Below are positions 7,059 through 14,959 of a stretch of 14,959 nt of DNA, piece after piece. Numbering within the stretch: position 1 is the stretch's first letter; every line of letters begins with the position of its first letter. This stretch comes from Bacteroidales bacterium. Its GTDB lineage: Bacteria > Bacteroidota > Bacteroidia > Bacteroidales > UBA12077. The notes beneath the pieces were generated by a model that ran no database searches, was not told the origin of the DNA, and was given only the letters and a program-made list of their open reading frames with translations. The stretch covers positions 1 through 14,959 of the forward strand of contig JAUVLS010000006.1 in NCBI GenBank assembly GCA_030600625.1, read 5' to 3'. The position numbers and the translations under genes are program-made.

Positions 7059-9521
7059 TTAAAAAACAAATTGAACTAAAACTCTTAATCCAAACTCTTC
7101 AATATTATCATGATCTAAATATGATAATCGCCACATAGCATCAACCCTGAAAATCTTAAAAATGTTTTCGATCCCAACACTTGCTTCCATATAAGGTTCT
7201 TTTAAGGAATATAAGCCTTCAGGAAAATCCATAATACTTTCATGTCTATTACTTAAATCTCCAATTAAGCCTTTTGCAGAGATTACTTCACGCCATTTTA
7301 ATTTTCGCATTAAAGGAATTTTATTTAAGAAAAAACCCTGAAAATGGTGTTCAATATAAAGACTAGCATACCTGTCACTTGCAAACTCGTAATAGTTCAT
7401 CATATTAAAAGCGTAGCGATCGAAAGCATAAGTTTCATTACCTTCATGTAATTTTAATAAAGGATATGGGACTGTTCCGAAAACCTGTCCGGCATCAATA
7501 ATATATTTAAAATATCCAAGTGGGCTTATAAGTACTTTGTGTGCTAAACTTAAATTTAATTTATAATATTCATAATTGCTCCCAAAAACATTTTTAAGTC
7601 CGGTGGTAAAGTAAAAATTAAGAACAGGATCGTCAGTACCAAGATTAATTCTTTCGAATTCGCCTCGCAAGTATTTTTCATTTTTAGCAAATCGAACATT
7701 AAGTGTTATCTCGGATGTTGTTACGTCATTATAAAATATTGTATCTACTGAAGTACTTTTATAAAATGGGATGTACTCTGTTGGCTCAATACTTAAATAA
7801 TTATACGTTAACTTATTTGAAAAGCCCTGAAACCACTCTTTCTCAAAAGATGTACTAAAATCTTTTACCATAGTAAGTTTATAATTTGGATTTCTACGCA
7901 GTATTGAGGTAAAAATATTGTCTTCTGTTAAAGCATTTGGACTCTGTCCAAGCTGTTGAATATCGTATTTGTATTGAGTTTCGATAGCCATTCTTGGATT
8001 TTTATCGAACATATAAATAAATCCTCCACCGTATTTAAAGCGATTGTCTTTTTCTCCATAAGCAACATGAGAATTTATCATTAATTTCGTACTAAAGTTA
8101 TTACTTGTACGCCCACCTAATCGAATTCTGTTTCCTTCGATTTCATTAAAACTAAAAAACTTATAATAAGGCCCAAGTTCAAATAATCCGACTTCATAAT
8201 AATACATGGCAAACATTCCTACAAGATTTTCATAGGTTTTGAAAATGGGAACTTGCTTTATGGAGTCAACCATTTTATATATATCTTTTTCTTTAGGGGT
8301 GAGATTTATCGGTCGGTGTTTATCCCAATATTCTTCATCGTTAATTATTGCATTCTCTTGTACAATGACATTATCGTTTATTTTGGTTATATGTTCCGGC
8401 ATTTCGGTATTAAATTTAATATCCATGTAGTTGGTAGTTTTTCTACCAAAAAATCCAAGTGTTCGGTCTGTGAGATTAAAATCGAAGAATAATTTTTCGT
8501 TTTTCAAAAACCATAAGCTGTCATCTACCGGAGCATATTCGTATTCGGCTACAAAATCATTTATGTAGTTTATGTTAATGTTTTTTGCCATTCGCATTTG
8601 TATTTTAACAATAGCAAATGTGGTATCATTAACCCAGAAATCACCACGAAAAGTACGTTCTTGTTTTCTTTTTGGAATAAAGGATAATTGATAACACCAT
8701 TTATTTCCAATAAATGCACTATCTATTAGATAATATTTATAATATGTTAACCCAAAATCGGCAATAGGGCTTACAAATCCGGGTTCAAAAATGCGCTGAA
8801 AATTCTCGTAAATATTAAATTTCTGGTACATTTTCCCGGTAAATTGAGATAAACTGGTGTTTTCTACTCCCGAGATTTTAGTTGCTTTTATGATTTCTCT
8901 TTCTGTTTTTGGATTTTTATTAAAGTAGTAATCCGAAAAAGACTCGGTAATAAAAACAGGCAAATATGATTTCCCGGTTATTGCAGATGTATCAACAAAA
9001 TCAAAGATAAATTGAAAATCACGTAAAAATTTTTGTTTCCGAAACTCTTCATCTACATTATTTACATCAATTTCAACCTTATTATAAAGTTTATAAGTAT
9101 ATGAATCAAATTTTTTGGGATTATGTTTTTCTTTATTAGCAATTATATTTCGAAGAATAGGATGTGCAGGATTTTCGGTTGGAAGAATAACAATTTCTTC
9201 TAATTCAAAAACATTAGCTTCCAATGAAAAATTGATTTCTTGAAAATGATTTTTATTGACAAAATGTGATTGCTGTTTATAGCCTACAAAAGAAACAATA
9301 ATAGAATCATAATAATTTCGTGTTTCGAGAAAATATTCACCATCCGTATTAGTGATTGTTCCAATAGTTGAGTTTTTAAACGTTACATTGACAAAAGGAA
9401 CAGGTTCTAATGTAGCTGCATCTATAATTGTACCACGAACTTTAGTGATTTGACCAAATGATAATGTCCCTTTTAACAGGAACACAATTATAATAATCCA
9501 AAATGGGAGTTTATTTCTCAT
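7059..9521 (-). CDS. DUF5686 family outer-membrane protein with carboxypeptidase-D regulatory-like domain
   Basis: The 820-residue product has a signal peptide with likely cleavage before Gln24 (LSFG/Q). A carboxypeptidase-D regulatory-like beta-sandwich follows at about 26-108 (VRGTIIDAATLEPVPFVNV, then GEYFLE and VSFVGY), the same fold that precedes many Bacteroidota TonB-dependent receptors. Then comes the DUF5686 region, opening with HPILRNIIANKEKHNPKKFDSY (about 120-141). The second half, rich in aromatic residues and alternating polarity, looks like a beta-barrel, and the last residue is Phe, the usual outer-membrane barrel end signal. No TonB box and no typical TonB receptor plug are evident. 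The biochemical role of the family is unknown. It sits 39 bases downstream of tatC and 73 bases upstream of lptB on the same strand, so an envelope-related job is a reasonable inference. Confidence 0.88.
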   Translation of the reverse strand: MRNKLPFWIIIIVFLLKGTLSFGQITKVRGTIIDAATLEPVPFVNVTFKNSTIGTITNTDGEYFLETRNYYDSIIVSFVGYKQQSHFVNKNHFQEINFSLEANVFELEEIVILPTENPAHPILRNIIANKEKHNPKKFDSYTYKLYNKVEIDVNNVDEEFRKQKFLRDFQFIFDFVDTSAITGKSYLPVFITESFSDYYFNKNPKTEREIIKATKISGVENTSLSQFTGKMYQKFNIYENFQRIFEPGFVSPIADFGLTYYKYYLIDSAFIGNKWCYQLSFIPKRKQERTFRGDFWVNDTTFAIVKIQMRMAKNININYINDFVAEYEYAPVDDSLWFLKNEKLFFDFNLTDRTLGFFGRKTTNYMDIKFNTEMPEHITKINDNVIVQENAIINDEEYWDKHRPINLTPKEKDIYKMVDSIKQVPIFKTYENLVGMFAMYYYEVGLFELGPYYKFFSFNEIEGNRIRLGGRTSNNFSTKLMINSHVAYGEKDNRFKYGGGFIYMFDKNPRMAIETQYKYDIQQLGQSPNALTEDNIFTSILRRNPNYKLTMVKDFSTSFEKEWFQGFSNKLTYNYLSIEPTEYIPFYKSTSVDTIFYNDVTTSEITLNVRFAKNEKYLRGEFERINLGTDDPVLNFYFTTGLKNVFGSNYEYYKLNLSLAHKVLISPLGYFKYIIDAGQVFGTVPYPLLKLHEGNETYAFDRYAFNMMNYYEFASDRYASLYIEHHFQGFFLNKIPLMRKLKWREVISAKGLIGDLSNRHESIMDFPEGLYSLKEPYMEASVGIENIFKIFRVDAMWRLSYLDHDNIEEFGLRVLVQFVF

Positions 9522-9560
9522 TATTTGACATCTAAAACAATAAATATAAAGCTTTGTTCT

Positions 9561-10361
9561 TTATTTGTGTACTCTTTTAACGATTTTTCTGGAAATTATT
9601 ATTCCTGCCTCGTAAAGTATTATAAGTGGAAATGTAACAAGAATCAGGCTGAAAATGTCAGGAGGAGTGATTGTTGCTGCCAAAATTAAAATAACGATTA
9701 TAGAATGTCGTCGATATTTTTTAAGGAATTCAGGTGTTACCAGCCCGGCTTTACTTAAAAAATATATTAAAACAGGAAGTTCAAAAGTTATGCCTGCAGC
9801 AAGTGTAACGGATGTTATGGTTCCAATATATGATTTTAAATTAATTTGATTAACGACCTGATCACTTACATTATATGATCCTAAAAAATGAATTGACAAA
9901 GGAGCAATTATAAAATAACCAAACAGCACTCCAGTTAAGAAAAGTAATGAACTAATCAACACAGCTCCCCGTGTGTGTTTAGCTTCATTTTCATGTAGTG
10001 CAGGTTTAATAAAGCGCCAAAACTCCCAAAATATATATGGAAAACCAACAATTATACCTGCAAATATAGACGTAGTAATGTGCATAGTAAATTGACCTGC
10101 CATTTTAATACTAATTAACTGAAAAGGTTCTGAATTTATGCAGAGTTTATGAATATCAACCCTTTGGCCTAAAAGACATAAAAGTTTGTTTGTATAAAAG
10201 TCAGGATTTTTAGGAGCAAGAATTATTTTATCGAAAACAATCTCATGAAATATAAAAGCTGCAATAGCAATAATAATAACTGCAGAAAAAGCTCGAATTA
10301 AATGCCATCTTAATTCTTCAAGATGTTCAAGAAAACTCATATTATTTCCTTCAGAAGACAT
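9561..10361 (-). CDS. tatC: TatC, core subunit of the twin-arginine translocase
   Basis: TatC binds the twin-arginine signal of folded cargo and, with TatA-type proteins, moves it across the inner membrane. The 266-residue product has six hydrophobic segments. The N-terminal family signature reads FLEHLEELRWHLIRAF (10-25). The P-x-x-x-W-x-F-I-x-P-A-L motif is FPYIFWEFWRFIKPAL (107-122), followed by HENE at the position of the conserved cytoplasmic Glu. The fourth to sixth segments contain FELPV and ATITPPDIFS, both typical. The first periplasmic loop (about 42-90) is longer than in E. coli and contains two Cys, 62 and 74. An internal ATG at residue 8 is an alternative start. The gene begins only 3 bases after the kdsD stop, so the two are co-transcribed. 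No tatA or tatB is present in the window. Confidence 0.95.
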   Translation of the reverse strand: MSSEGNNMSFLEHLEELRWHLIRAFSAVIIIAIAAFIFHEIVFDKIILAPKNPDFYTNKLLCLLGQRVDIHKLCINSEPFQLISIKMAGQFTMHITTSIFAGIIVGFPYIFWEFWRFIKPALHENEAKHTRGAVLISSLLFLTGVLFGYFIIAPLSIHFLGSYNVSDQVVNQINLKSYIGTITSVTLAAGITFELPVLIYFLSKAGLVTPEFLKKYRRHSIIVILILAATITPPDIFSLILVTFPLIILYEAGIIISRKIVKRVHK

Positions 10362-10364
10362 ATT

Positions 10365-11321
10365 TTATACAATCCCTTCTCTCAAAATATCATGTAAGTG
10401 AACCATGCCAATATATCTGTCTTTTTGAGTAACTATAAGTTGTGTGATATTATTATTTTCCATTAAATGAAAAGCATTTATAGCAAGTTCATCCTTGTTT
10501 ACAGTCTTAGGATTTTTCGACATAATATCTTTGGCTGTTAAATTTTCGAATGAATCATATTTTTGAAGCATACGCCTTATATCACCATCTGTAACTATTC
10601 CGAGAACTTTATCTGACTTGTCTAAAACAACAGTTGCACCAAGGCGCTTTGAACTTATCTCGATTATTACATTTTTTACATTTTCATTTTCAGTAACCTT
10701 AGGAACTTCATTATTTTTATATAAGTCGTTAACGCGCATGTAAAGTTTTTTACCCAAAGCTCCGCCAGGATGAAATTTCGCAAAATCTTCACTTGAAAAT
10801 CCACGGTATTCTAATAAGCATACGGCAAGAGCATCACCAATTACAAGCTGAGCTGTTGTACTATTTGTAGGAGCAAGATTATTTGGGCAGGCTTCTTTAT
10901 CGACAGTTGACTTTAAAACATAATCGGATTGTTTCCCTAAAAATGAATCTGCATTAGATACCATTCCGATCAAAGTATTCCCTCTGCTTTTGATTAGCGG
11001 AACCAGTACTTTTATTTCGGGAGTATTCCCACTCTTTGAAATGCAAATAATTACATCATCCTCCTGAATAATTCCTAAATCGCCGTGTATTGCATCTGCT
11101 GCATGCATAAAAATAGCCGGAGTACCTGTTGAGTTTAAAGTAGCAACAATTTTTTGAGAAATATTGGCACTTTTCCCAATACCGGTAACAATAACTCTGC
11201 CTTTACTTTGATATATGGTTTTTACAGTCTTTTCAAAATTCTGATCAATGTAATCAGCTAATCTCCTGATAGATTCAGATTCCTGTAAAATTGTATTTTT
11301 AGCTAACTCTATAATATTCAT
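10365..11321 (-). CDS. kdsD: Arabinose-5-phosphate isomerase (KdsD/KpsF/GutQ family), SIS plus two CBS domains
   Basis: This cytoplasmic enzyme interconverts ribulose-5-phosphate and arabinose-5-phosphate, the first committed step towards Kdo for the LPS core. The 318-residue product has an N-terminal SIS sugar-isomerase domain (about 35-165). Family landmarks are GIGKSANISQKIVATLNSTG, then HAADAIHGDLGII with the conserved His, and ISKSGNTPEI. FHPGGALGKKL precedes two CBS modules (about 205-318) that may sense a metabolite. I start it at the ATG ending at 11321, which gives the family-typical opening MNIIELAKNTILQESES. An in-frame TTG 33 bases upstream (11354) adds an untypical peptide. It heads the kdsD-tatC run and diverges from recQ. 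GutQ or KpsF paralogue names cannot be excluded, but the envelope context favours the Kdo role. Confidence 0.93.
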   Translation of the reverse strand: MNIIELAKNTILQESESIRRLADYIDQNFEKTVKTIYQSKGRVIVTGIGKSANISQKIVATLNSTGTPAIFMHAADAIHGDLGIIQEDDVIICISKSGNTPEIKVLVPLIKSRGNTLIGMVSNADSFLGKQSDYVLKSTVDKEACPNNLAPTNSTTAQLVIGDALAVCLLEYRGFSSEDFAKFHPGGALGKKLYMRVNDLYKNNEVPKVTENENVKNVIIEISSKRLGATVVLDKSDKVLGIVTDGDIRRMLQKYDSFENLTAKDIMSKNPKTVNKDELAINAFHLMENNNITQLIVTQKDRYIGMVHLHDILREGIV

Positions 11322-11560
11322 ATGTAAATAGTTTAAGATTCCGATATTAATCAAAAAGTGTATAAAAATGTCGGATTTGATATAATGCTTTTAAAAATTT
11401 ATTGTAAATTTATGTACAAATGTATTTATTTTTAAGATAAACACAGAAAGTTTCGTTTTAAAACATGTTTTAGAAATAAATTAAAAGTTTGTTCATTCAG
11501 ATTTTTTATTTTTATTTTATAAATTGACCTAAATCGTTTTATTATAATATATTGTTTGGC
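11322..11560. other. Divergent intergenic region between kdsD and recQ
   Basis: This 239-bp, very AT-rich stretch has no credible gene. It holds an exact -7-type element for kdsD (11417-11424, minus strand), followed by a leader of about 90 bases to the kdsD ATG. Towards recQ, a TTTG at 11488-11491 is followed 21 bases later by TATTTTAT (11513-11520), a weak match to a Bacteroidota promoter. No hairpin with a T-run is seen. Confidence 0.6.
11417..11424 (-). promoter_or_regulatory. Candidate -7 promoter element for the kdsD-tatC transcript
   Basis: The minus strand reads TACATTTG, an exact TAnnTTTG match, identical to the lptB element within a shared 11-mer ATACATTTGTA. It lies 95 bases upstream of the kdsD ATG. 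The expected -33 region reads TTTC, not TTTG, at 21-base spacing. Function is inferred from motif and position. Confidence 0.5.
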
Positions 11561-13756
11561 ATGAGTGTAGGAGCTGATATTTCATTAAAAGATAACCTGA
11601 AAAAATATTTTGGATTTGATGCATTTAAAGGCAACCAGGAGGTTGTTATAAGAAATGTACTTGAAGGTAACGATTCATTTGTTTTAATGCCAACCGGAGG
11701 TGGCAAATCATTATGTTATCAATTGCCCTCCTTAATTATGGATGGAACGGCAATTGTTATATCTCCGCTTATTGCATTAATGAAAAATCAGGTAGATGCA
11801 ATGCGTGGGTTTAGTACAGAAGAAGGGATAGCACATTTTCTTAATTCTTCTCTGACAAAAACTCAAATGCAAAAAGTAAAACAAGATGTTAAGGATGGTA
11901 AAACAAAGTTGCTCTATGTAGCACCGGAATCACTTACTAAAGAGGAAAATATTCTTTTCTTGAAACAAATAAAAATTTCCTTTTATGCAGTTGATGAGGC
12001 GCATTGTATTTCGGAATGGGGTCACGATTTCAGACCTGAATACAGACGTATCCGACCCATAATAGACAAAATTGGAATTGCTCCCTTAATTGCATTAACT
12101 GCTACAGCAACACCTAAAGTGCAAAGTGATATTCAGAAAAACCTGGATATGCTGAATGCAAATGTTTTTATATCTTCTTTTAACAGGGAAAATCTGTATT
12201 ACGAAGTTCGCCCAAAAGTTGATGCAGCCAAAGAGATTATCAAATTTATAAAAAACAATTCCGGAAAATCGGGAATAATTTATTGTTTAAGCAGAAAGAA
12301 AGTTGAGGAACTTGCCGAGATTTTAAAGGTAAACGGAATAAAAGTTTTACCGTATCATGCAGGAATGGATGCTGCAACACGTAGTCAGAATCAGGATAGA
12401 TTCCTTATGGAAGATGTTGATGTAATTGTCGCAACTATTGCATTTGGTATGGGTATTGATAAACCTGATGTTCGATTCGTGATTCATTACGATATTCCCA
12501 AAAGCCTTGAAGGTTATTACCAGGAAACAGGTCGGGCAGGTCGTGATGGTGGCGAAGGGAAATGTTTAACGTTTTATAGCTATAAAGATATTCAGAAGCT
12601 TGAAAAATTTATGCAGGGGAAACCTTTAGCAGAGCAGGAAATAGGAAAGCAATTGTTATTGGAAACTGTAGCATATGCTGAAACTGCTGTTTGCCGAAGG
12701 AAAATATTATTGCATTATTTTGGAGAAGAATATCACATTGAAAATTGTGAAAATTGTGATAACTGTAATCATCCAAAAGAACAATTCGAAGGGCAAGATG
12801 ATGTTGTTTTGGCTTTAGATGCAATTATAGCTGTTAAAGAGAAATTCAAGTCAGAGCATGTTGCAAATGTACTTACAGGAGTTAAAAATACGATTATTAA
12901 ATCGTATAAACATCATGAGTTAGATGTTTTTGGCGAAGGTTCGAAAGAAGACCCAAAATATTGGAATGCCGTTTTAAGACAAGCACTTGTGGCTGGTTTT
13001 ATTGACAAAGATATTGAAAATTATGGATTGTTAAGTGTTAATGAGGCAGGGAGAAATTTTATTAAAAATCCAAGGTCATTTACTTTAACAAAGGATCATG
13101 ATTATGAATCTTCTGATGATGAGATGGATACTAAGTCGGGTGCGGGGAAAACCGGTGCCTTAGACACAGAGCTTTTTAATATTTTAAAAGACTTAAGGAA
13201 GAAGGTAGCAAAAGATTTGAATCTCCCTCCATTTGTAATATTTCAGGATCCGTCAATTGAAGATATGGCCATTCAATATCCGATTACTTTAGAAGAGATG
13301 CAACATATTGCTGGTGTTGGCGTAGGTAAGGCTCAAAAATACGGTAAGGAATTTGTTGAGTTAATTAAAAAATACGTTGAGGAGAAAGAAATTATCCGAC
13401 CAATGGATATGGTTGTTAAATCGGTTGTGAATAAATCAGGTATGAAGGTTTATATTATTCATAGTATAGACCGACAAATATCTTTAAAGGATCTGGCCGA
13501 TGCTAAGGGTCTGGAAATGTTTCAATTGCTCGACGAAATTGAATCAATTGTTCAGTCTGGAACTAAATTAAATATTGATTATTATATCAATGATACTATT
13601 GATGAAGATAAGCAGGAAGATATTTATGAGTATTTTAGGGAAGAGGCTGAAACAGAATCTATTGATGCTGCCCTTGAAGAACTTGGGGAAGAGGAGTATT
13701 CGGAGGAGGAAATAAGGTTAATGAGAATTAAATTTTTCTCTGAGTTAGGGAATTAA
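11561..13756 (+). CDS. recQ: RecQ ATP-dependent DNA helicase with HRDC domain and C-terminal extension
   Basis: RecQ unwinds forked and recombination DNA 3' to 5' and acts in repair and replication restart. The 731-residue product shows motif 0 FKGNQ (22-26), Walker A TGGGKS (45-50), DEAH box VDEAHCISEWGHDFRPEYR (144-162), motif III TATATP, and motif VI QETGRAGRDG (321-330). The RecQ zinc site follows: Cys378, then C-E-N-C-D-N-C with Cys396, Cys399 and Cys402. An RQC winged helix spans about 408-505. An HRDC domain (about 534-612) contains LPPFVIFQDPSIEDMA. Beyond it, a helix-turn-helix-like segment (about 630-680) and an acidic tail (about 681-731) make the protein roughly 120 residues longer than E. 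coli RecQ, as in other Bacteroidota. I start it at the ATG at 11561; an in-frame TTG 9 bases earlier adds only three residues. It ends at a terminator and appears to be a single-gene unit. Confidence 0.97.
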   Translation: MSVGADISLKDNLKKYFGFDAFKGNQEVVIRNVLEGNDSFVLMPTGGGKSLCYQLPSLIMDGTAIVISPLIALMKNQVDAMRGFSTEEGIAHFLNSSLTKTQMQKVKQDVKDGKTKLLYVAPESLTKEENILFLKQIKISFYAVDEAHCISEWGHDFRPEYRRIRPIIDKIGIAPLIALTATATPKVQSDIQKNLDMLNANVFISSFNRENLYYEVRPKVDAAKEIIKFIKNNSGKSGIIYCLSRKKVEELAEILKVNGIKVLPYHAGMDAATRSQNQDRFLMEDVDVIVATIAFGMGIDKPDVRFVIHYDIPKSLEGYYQETGRAGRDGGEGKCLTFYSYKDIQKLEKFMQGKPLAEQEIGKQLLLETVAYAETAVCRRKILLHYFGEEYHIENCENCDNCNHPKEQFEGQDDVVLALDAIIAVKEKFKSEHVANVLTGVKNTIIKSYKHHELDVFGEGSKEDPKYWNAVLRQALVAGFIDKDIENYGLLSVNEAGRNFIKNPRSFTLTKDHDYESSDDEMDTKSGAGKTGALDTELFNILKDLRKKVAKDLNLPPFVIFQDPSIEDMAIQYPITLEEMQHIAGVGVGKAQKYGKEFVELIKKYVEEKEIIRPMDMVVKSVVNKSGMKVYIIHSIDRQISLKDLADAKGLEMFQLLDEIESIVQSGTKLNIDYYINDTIDEDKQEDIYEYFREEAETESIDAALEELGEEEYSEEEIRLMRIKFFSELGN

Positions 13757-13797
13757 ATTAGTTTATTGATTTGTACCAAAAAAATTATAACTTGGCT

Positions 13798-13820
13798 GGG
13801 ATGTAAAAGCATCCCTTTTT
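13798..13820 (+). terminator. Rho-independent terminator downstream of recQ
   Basis: Stem GGGATG (13798-13803) pairs with CATCCC (13810-13815), loop TAAAAG with a possible extra T-G pair, followed at once by TTTTT (13816-13820). It lies 41 bases past the recQ stop and separates recQ from the ABC exporter genes. Confidence 0.85.
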
Positions 13821-13846
13821 AATTAACCATATAAATTATAGAATTT

Positions 13847-14734
13847 GTGGAAACAGTATTAAGAATAAACAATCTAAGTAAAAATTACGGGAATATTCAG
13901 GCTGTTCGAAATGTATCTTTTGAAGTAAAGAAAGGAGAAGTTTATGGCATTCTGGGACCTAATGGAAGTGGAAAAACTACAACTTTAGCTGTTGTTTTAG
14001 GAATTCTAAACGCAAATGGAGGTAATTATCAATGGTTTGATGAACCTTTTACTAAACTCGCCCGTCGCAGAATTGGTTCTTTGATAGAAACTCCCAATTT
14101 TTACCCCTACTTAACATTGTGGGAGAATTTAAAAATTGTTGCAAAAATTAAAGACGCTCCTGATGAAGATATTAATCATGCCCTGGGTGTAGCAAATCTT
14201 TTAAAAAGAAAACATACTAATTTTGGGCATCTGTCACTTGGGATGAAACAGCGAATGTCAATGGCTTCGGTTCTTATTGGCAATTCGGAAGTTTTGGTTC
14301 TGGATGAACCGACAAATGGTTTAGATCCTGAAGGATTTGCCGAAGTAAGAAATATTATTCAATCGCAGGCAAAAGAAGGTAAAACGATCATAATAGCCAG
14401 TCATATTCTTGACGAAATTGAAAAAGTTTGTTCACATGTTGCAATTTTAAAATCAGGCGAATTAATTGCAAATGGTAGAGTTGGAGAATTATTATCTTCA
14501 GATGAAACGGTGTTTATACAATCGGAAAAGATAGATGAACTCATGAAGATTTTAAATGATTCTGAATTAACAAGTAAGGTTTATATGGTTGAAAACGATT
14601 TAGCGGTAGTTTTGAATACCAATTACAAATCAACAGATTTGAGTAAATTTTGTTTTGAAAAAGGATTTCCTCTTTCAAAAATTGTGGTTAAAAAACAGAG
14701 TCTGGAAGATCAGTTTTTAGAATTAGTTAAATAA
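13847..14734 (+). CDS. ABC-2 type exporter ATP-binding protein (BcrA-like)
   Basis: This is the cytoplasmic ATPase of an ABC exporter whose permease is encoded just downstream. The 295-residue product has Walker A GPNGSGKT (37-44), signature LSLGMKQR (129-136), Walker B VLVLDEP (149-155), D-loop NGLDPEG and H-loop His186. The Q-loop position is Glu81 in LIETPNFYPYLT, a glutamate variant seen in the BcrA-like group and in lantibiotic-immunity ATPases. The last 75 residues form a non-conserved C-terminal domain common in this group. The start is a GTG at 13847, chosen because the core fold begins within a few residues and no nearby in-frame ATG exists. The gene lies 26 bases after the recQ terminator; I saw no clear TAnnTTTG there. 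Substrate is unknown; peptide antibiotic, lipid or copper-type export are all possible for the group. Confidence 0.9.
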   Translation: METVLRINNLSKNYGNIQAVRNVSFEVKKGEVYGILGPNGSGKTTTLAVVLGILNANGGNYQWFDEPFTKLARRRIGSLIETPNFYPYLTLWENLKIVAKIKDAPDEDINHALGVANLLKRKHTNFGHLSLGMKQRMSMASVLIGNSEVLVLDEPTNGLDPEGFAEVRNIIQSQAKEGKTIIIASHILDEIEKVCSHVAILKSGELIANGRVGELLSSDETVFIQSEKIDELMKILNDSELTSKVYMVENDLAVVLNTNYKSTDLSKFCFEKGFPLSKIVVKKQSLEDQFLELVK

Positions 14735-14762
14735 AATAAACACTCGAATTAATTTATATAAA

Positions 14763-14959
14763 ATGAAAAAGTTATTTAGTCTTGAAAAAATAAAAGCACT
14801 ATCATATCCTGCCTTTAAAACTTTAATGATTATTCATTTTTTGCTTTTCTTTTTAGTAATACTGGTAGTTTCAAGAGCACATTTTAGCATTCCCGGTTTT
14901 TCAATTAAAGGCCTATATCAATTTCCGAACATTTGGCAGTTTTTTCCCTGGGTAGCAAG
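14763..14959 (+). CDS. ABC-2 type permease, N-terminal part (cut by window end)
   Basis: An open frame starts at ATG 14763, 28 bases after the ATPase stop, and runs 65 codons to the window edge without a stop. The visible protein begins MKKLFSLEKIKALSYPAFKT, a positively charged cytoplasmic start. One strongly hydrophobic segment follows (about 21-37, LMIIHFLLFFLVILVV), then a predicted external loop rich in Phe and Gly. This is the usual N-terminus of an ABC-2 permease, and the position directly behind an exporter ATPase supports that. The rest of the protein lies outside the window, so neither full topology nor substrate can be judged. Confidence 0.75.
   Translation, partial: MKKLFSLEKIKALSYPAFKTLMIIHFLLFFLVILVVSRAHFSIPGFSIKGLYQFPNIWQFFPWVA

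Noticed and set aside
8239..8492. Plus-strand open frames opposite the DUF5686 gene
   Set aside because: Overlapping frames on the opposite strand of a well-supported 820-codon gene, with no recognisable protein character.
12609..12824. Minus-strand open frame inside recQ
   Set aside because: It lies opposite the conserved RecQ zinc-binding region, so its composition is explained by the real gene.

Overview
The window looks like chromosomal DNA of a Bacteroidota member, probably of the Bacteroidales/Marinilabiliales type. It is visibly AT-rich, and most starts lack a convincing Shine-Dalgarno sequence. Exact or near matches to the Bacteroidota -7 promoter element TAnnTTTG lie upstream of several genes. 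The protein set fits the phylum: a DUF5686 outer-membrane protein with a carboxypeptidase-D-like plug, a long RecQ with a C-terminal extension, a TatC with a long first periplasmic loop, and a trigger factor with a degraded middle domain. The assignment rests on pattern recognition, not on a database search.

Layout. Positions 71-862 (-) encode a lipoprotein of unknown function with degenerate YD/RHS-like repeats. Next is the protein quality-control block, all on the minus strand and read from high to low coordinates: tRNA-Leu(UAG) at 4500-4581, its terminator, tig (trigger factor), clpP, a terminator, a separate promoter-like element, then clpX and a further terminator. Positions 4745-5605 (+) encode an exported SMP-30/gluconolactonase-like beta-propeller. 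Its stop codon overlaps that of the convergent 5602-6144 (-) gene, a small membrane zincin-like protein (DUF3267 type). An envelope-biogenesis run follows on the minus strand, in transcription order kdsD (arabinose-5-phosphate isomerase), tatC, a DUF5686 outer-membrane protein, then lptB (LPS export ATPase). recQ (11561-13756, +) diverges from kdsD across a 239-bp intergenic region. It ends at a hairpin terminator, after which an ABC-2 exporter pair begins: an ATPase at 13847-14734 and a permease cut by the window edge at 14763.

How the genes work together. Trigger factor, ClpP and ClpX cover nascent-chain folding and ATP-dependent proteolysis. Two signals suggest that clpX is expressed separately from tig-clpP. 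KdsD makes the precursor of Kdo for the LPS inner core, and LptB powers LPS transport to the outer membrane. TatC exports folded proteins, and the DUF5686 protein is itself a predicted outer-membrane barrel, so the run has a consistent cell-envelope theme.

Most of the window is conserved housekeeping DNA. I found no CRISPR array, insertion sequence, integrase, phage gene or clear defence system, and no gene-free stretch longer than 300 bases. The least explained parts are the repeat lipoprotein, the SMP-30/zincin convergent pair and the truncated ABC exporter.
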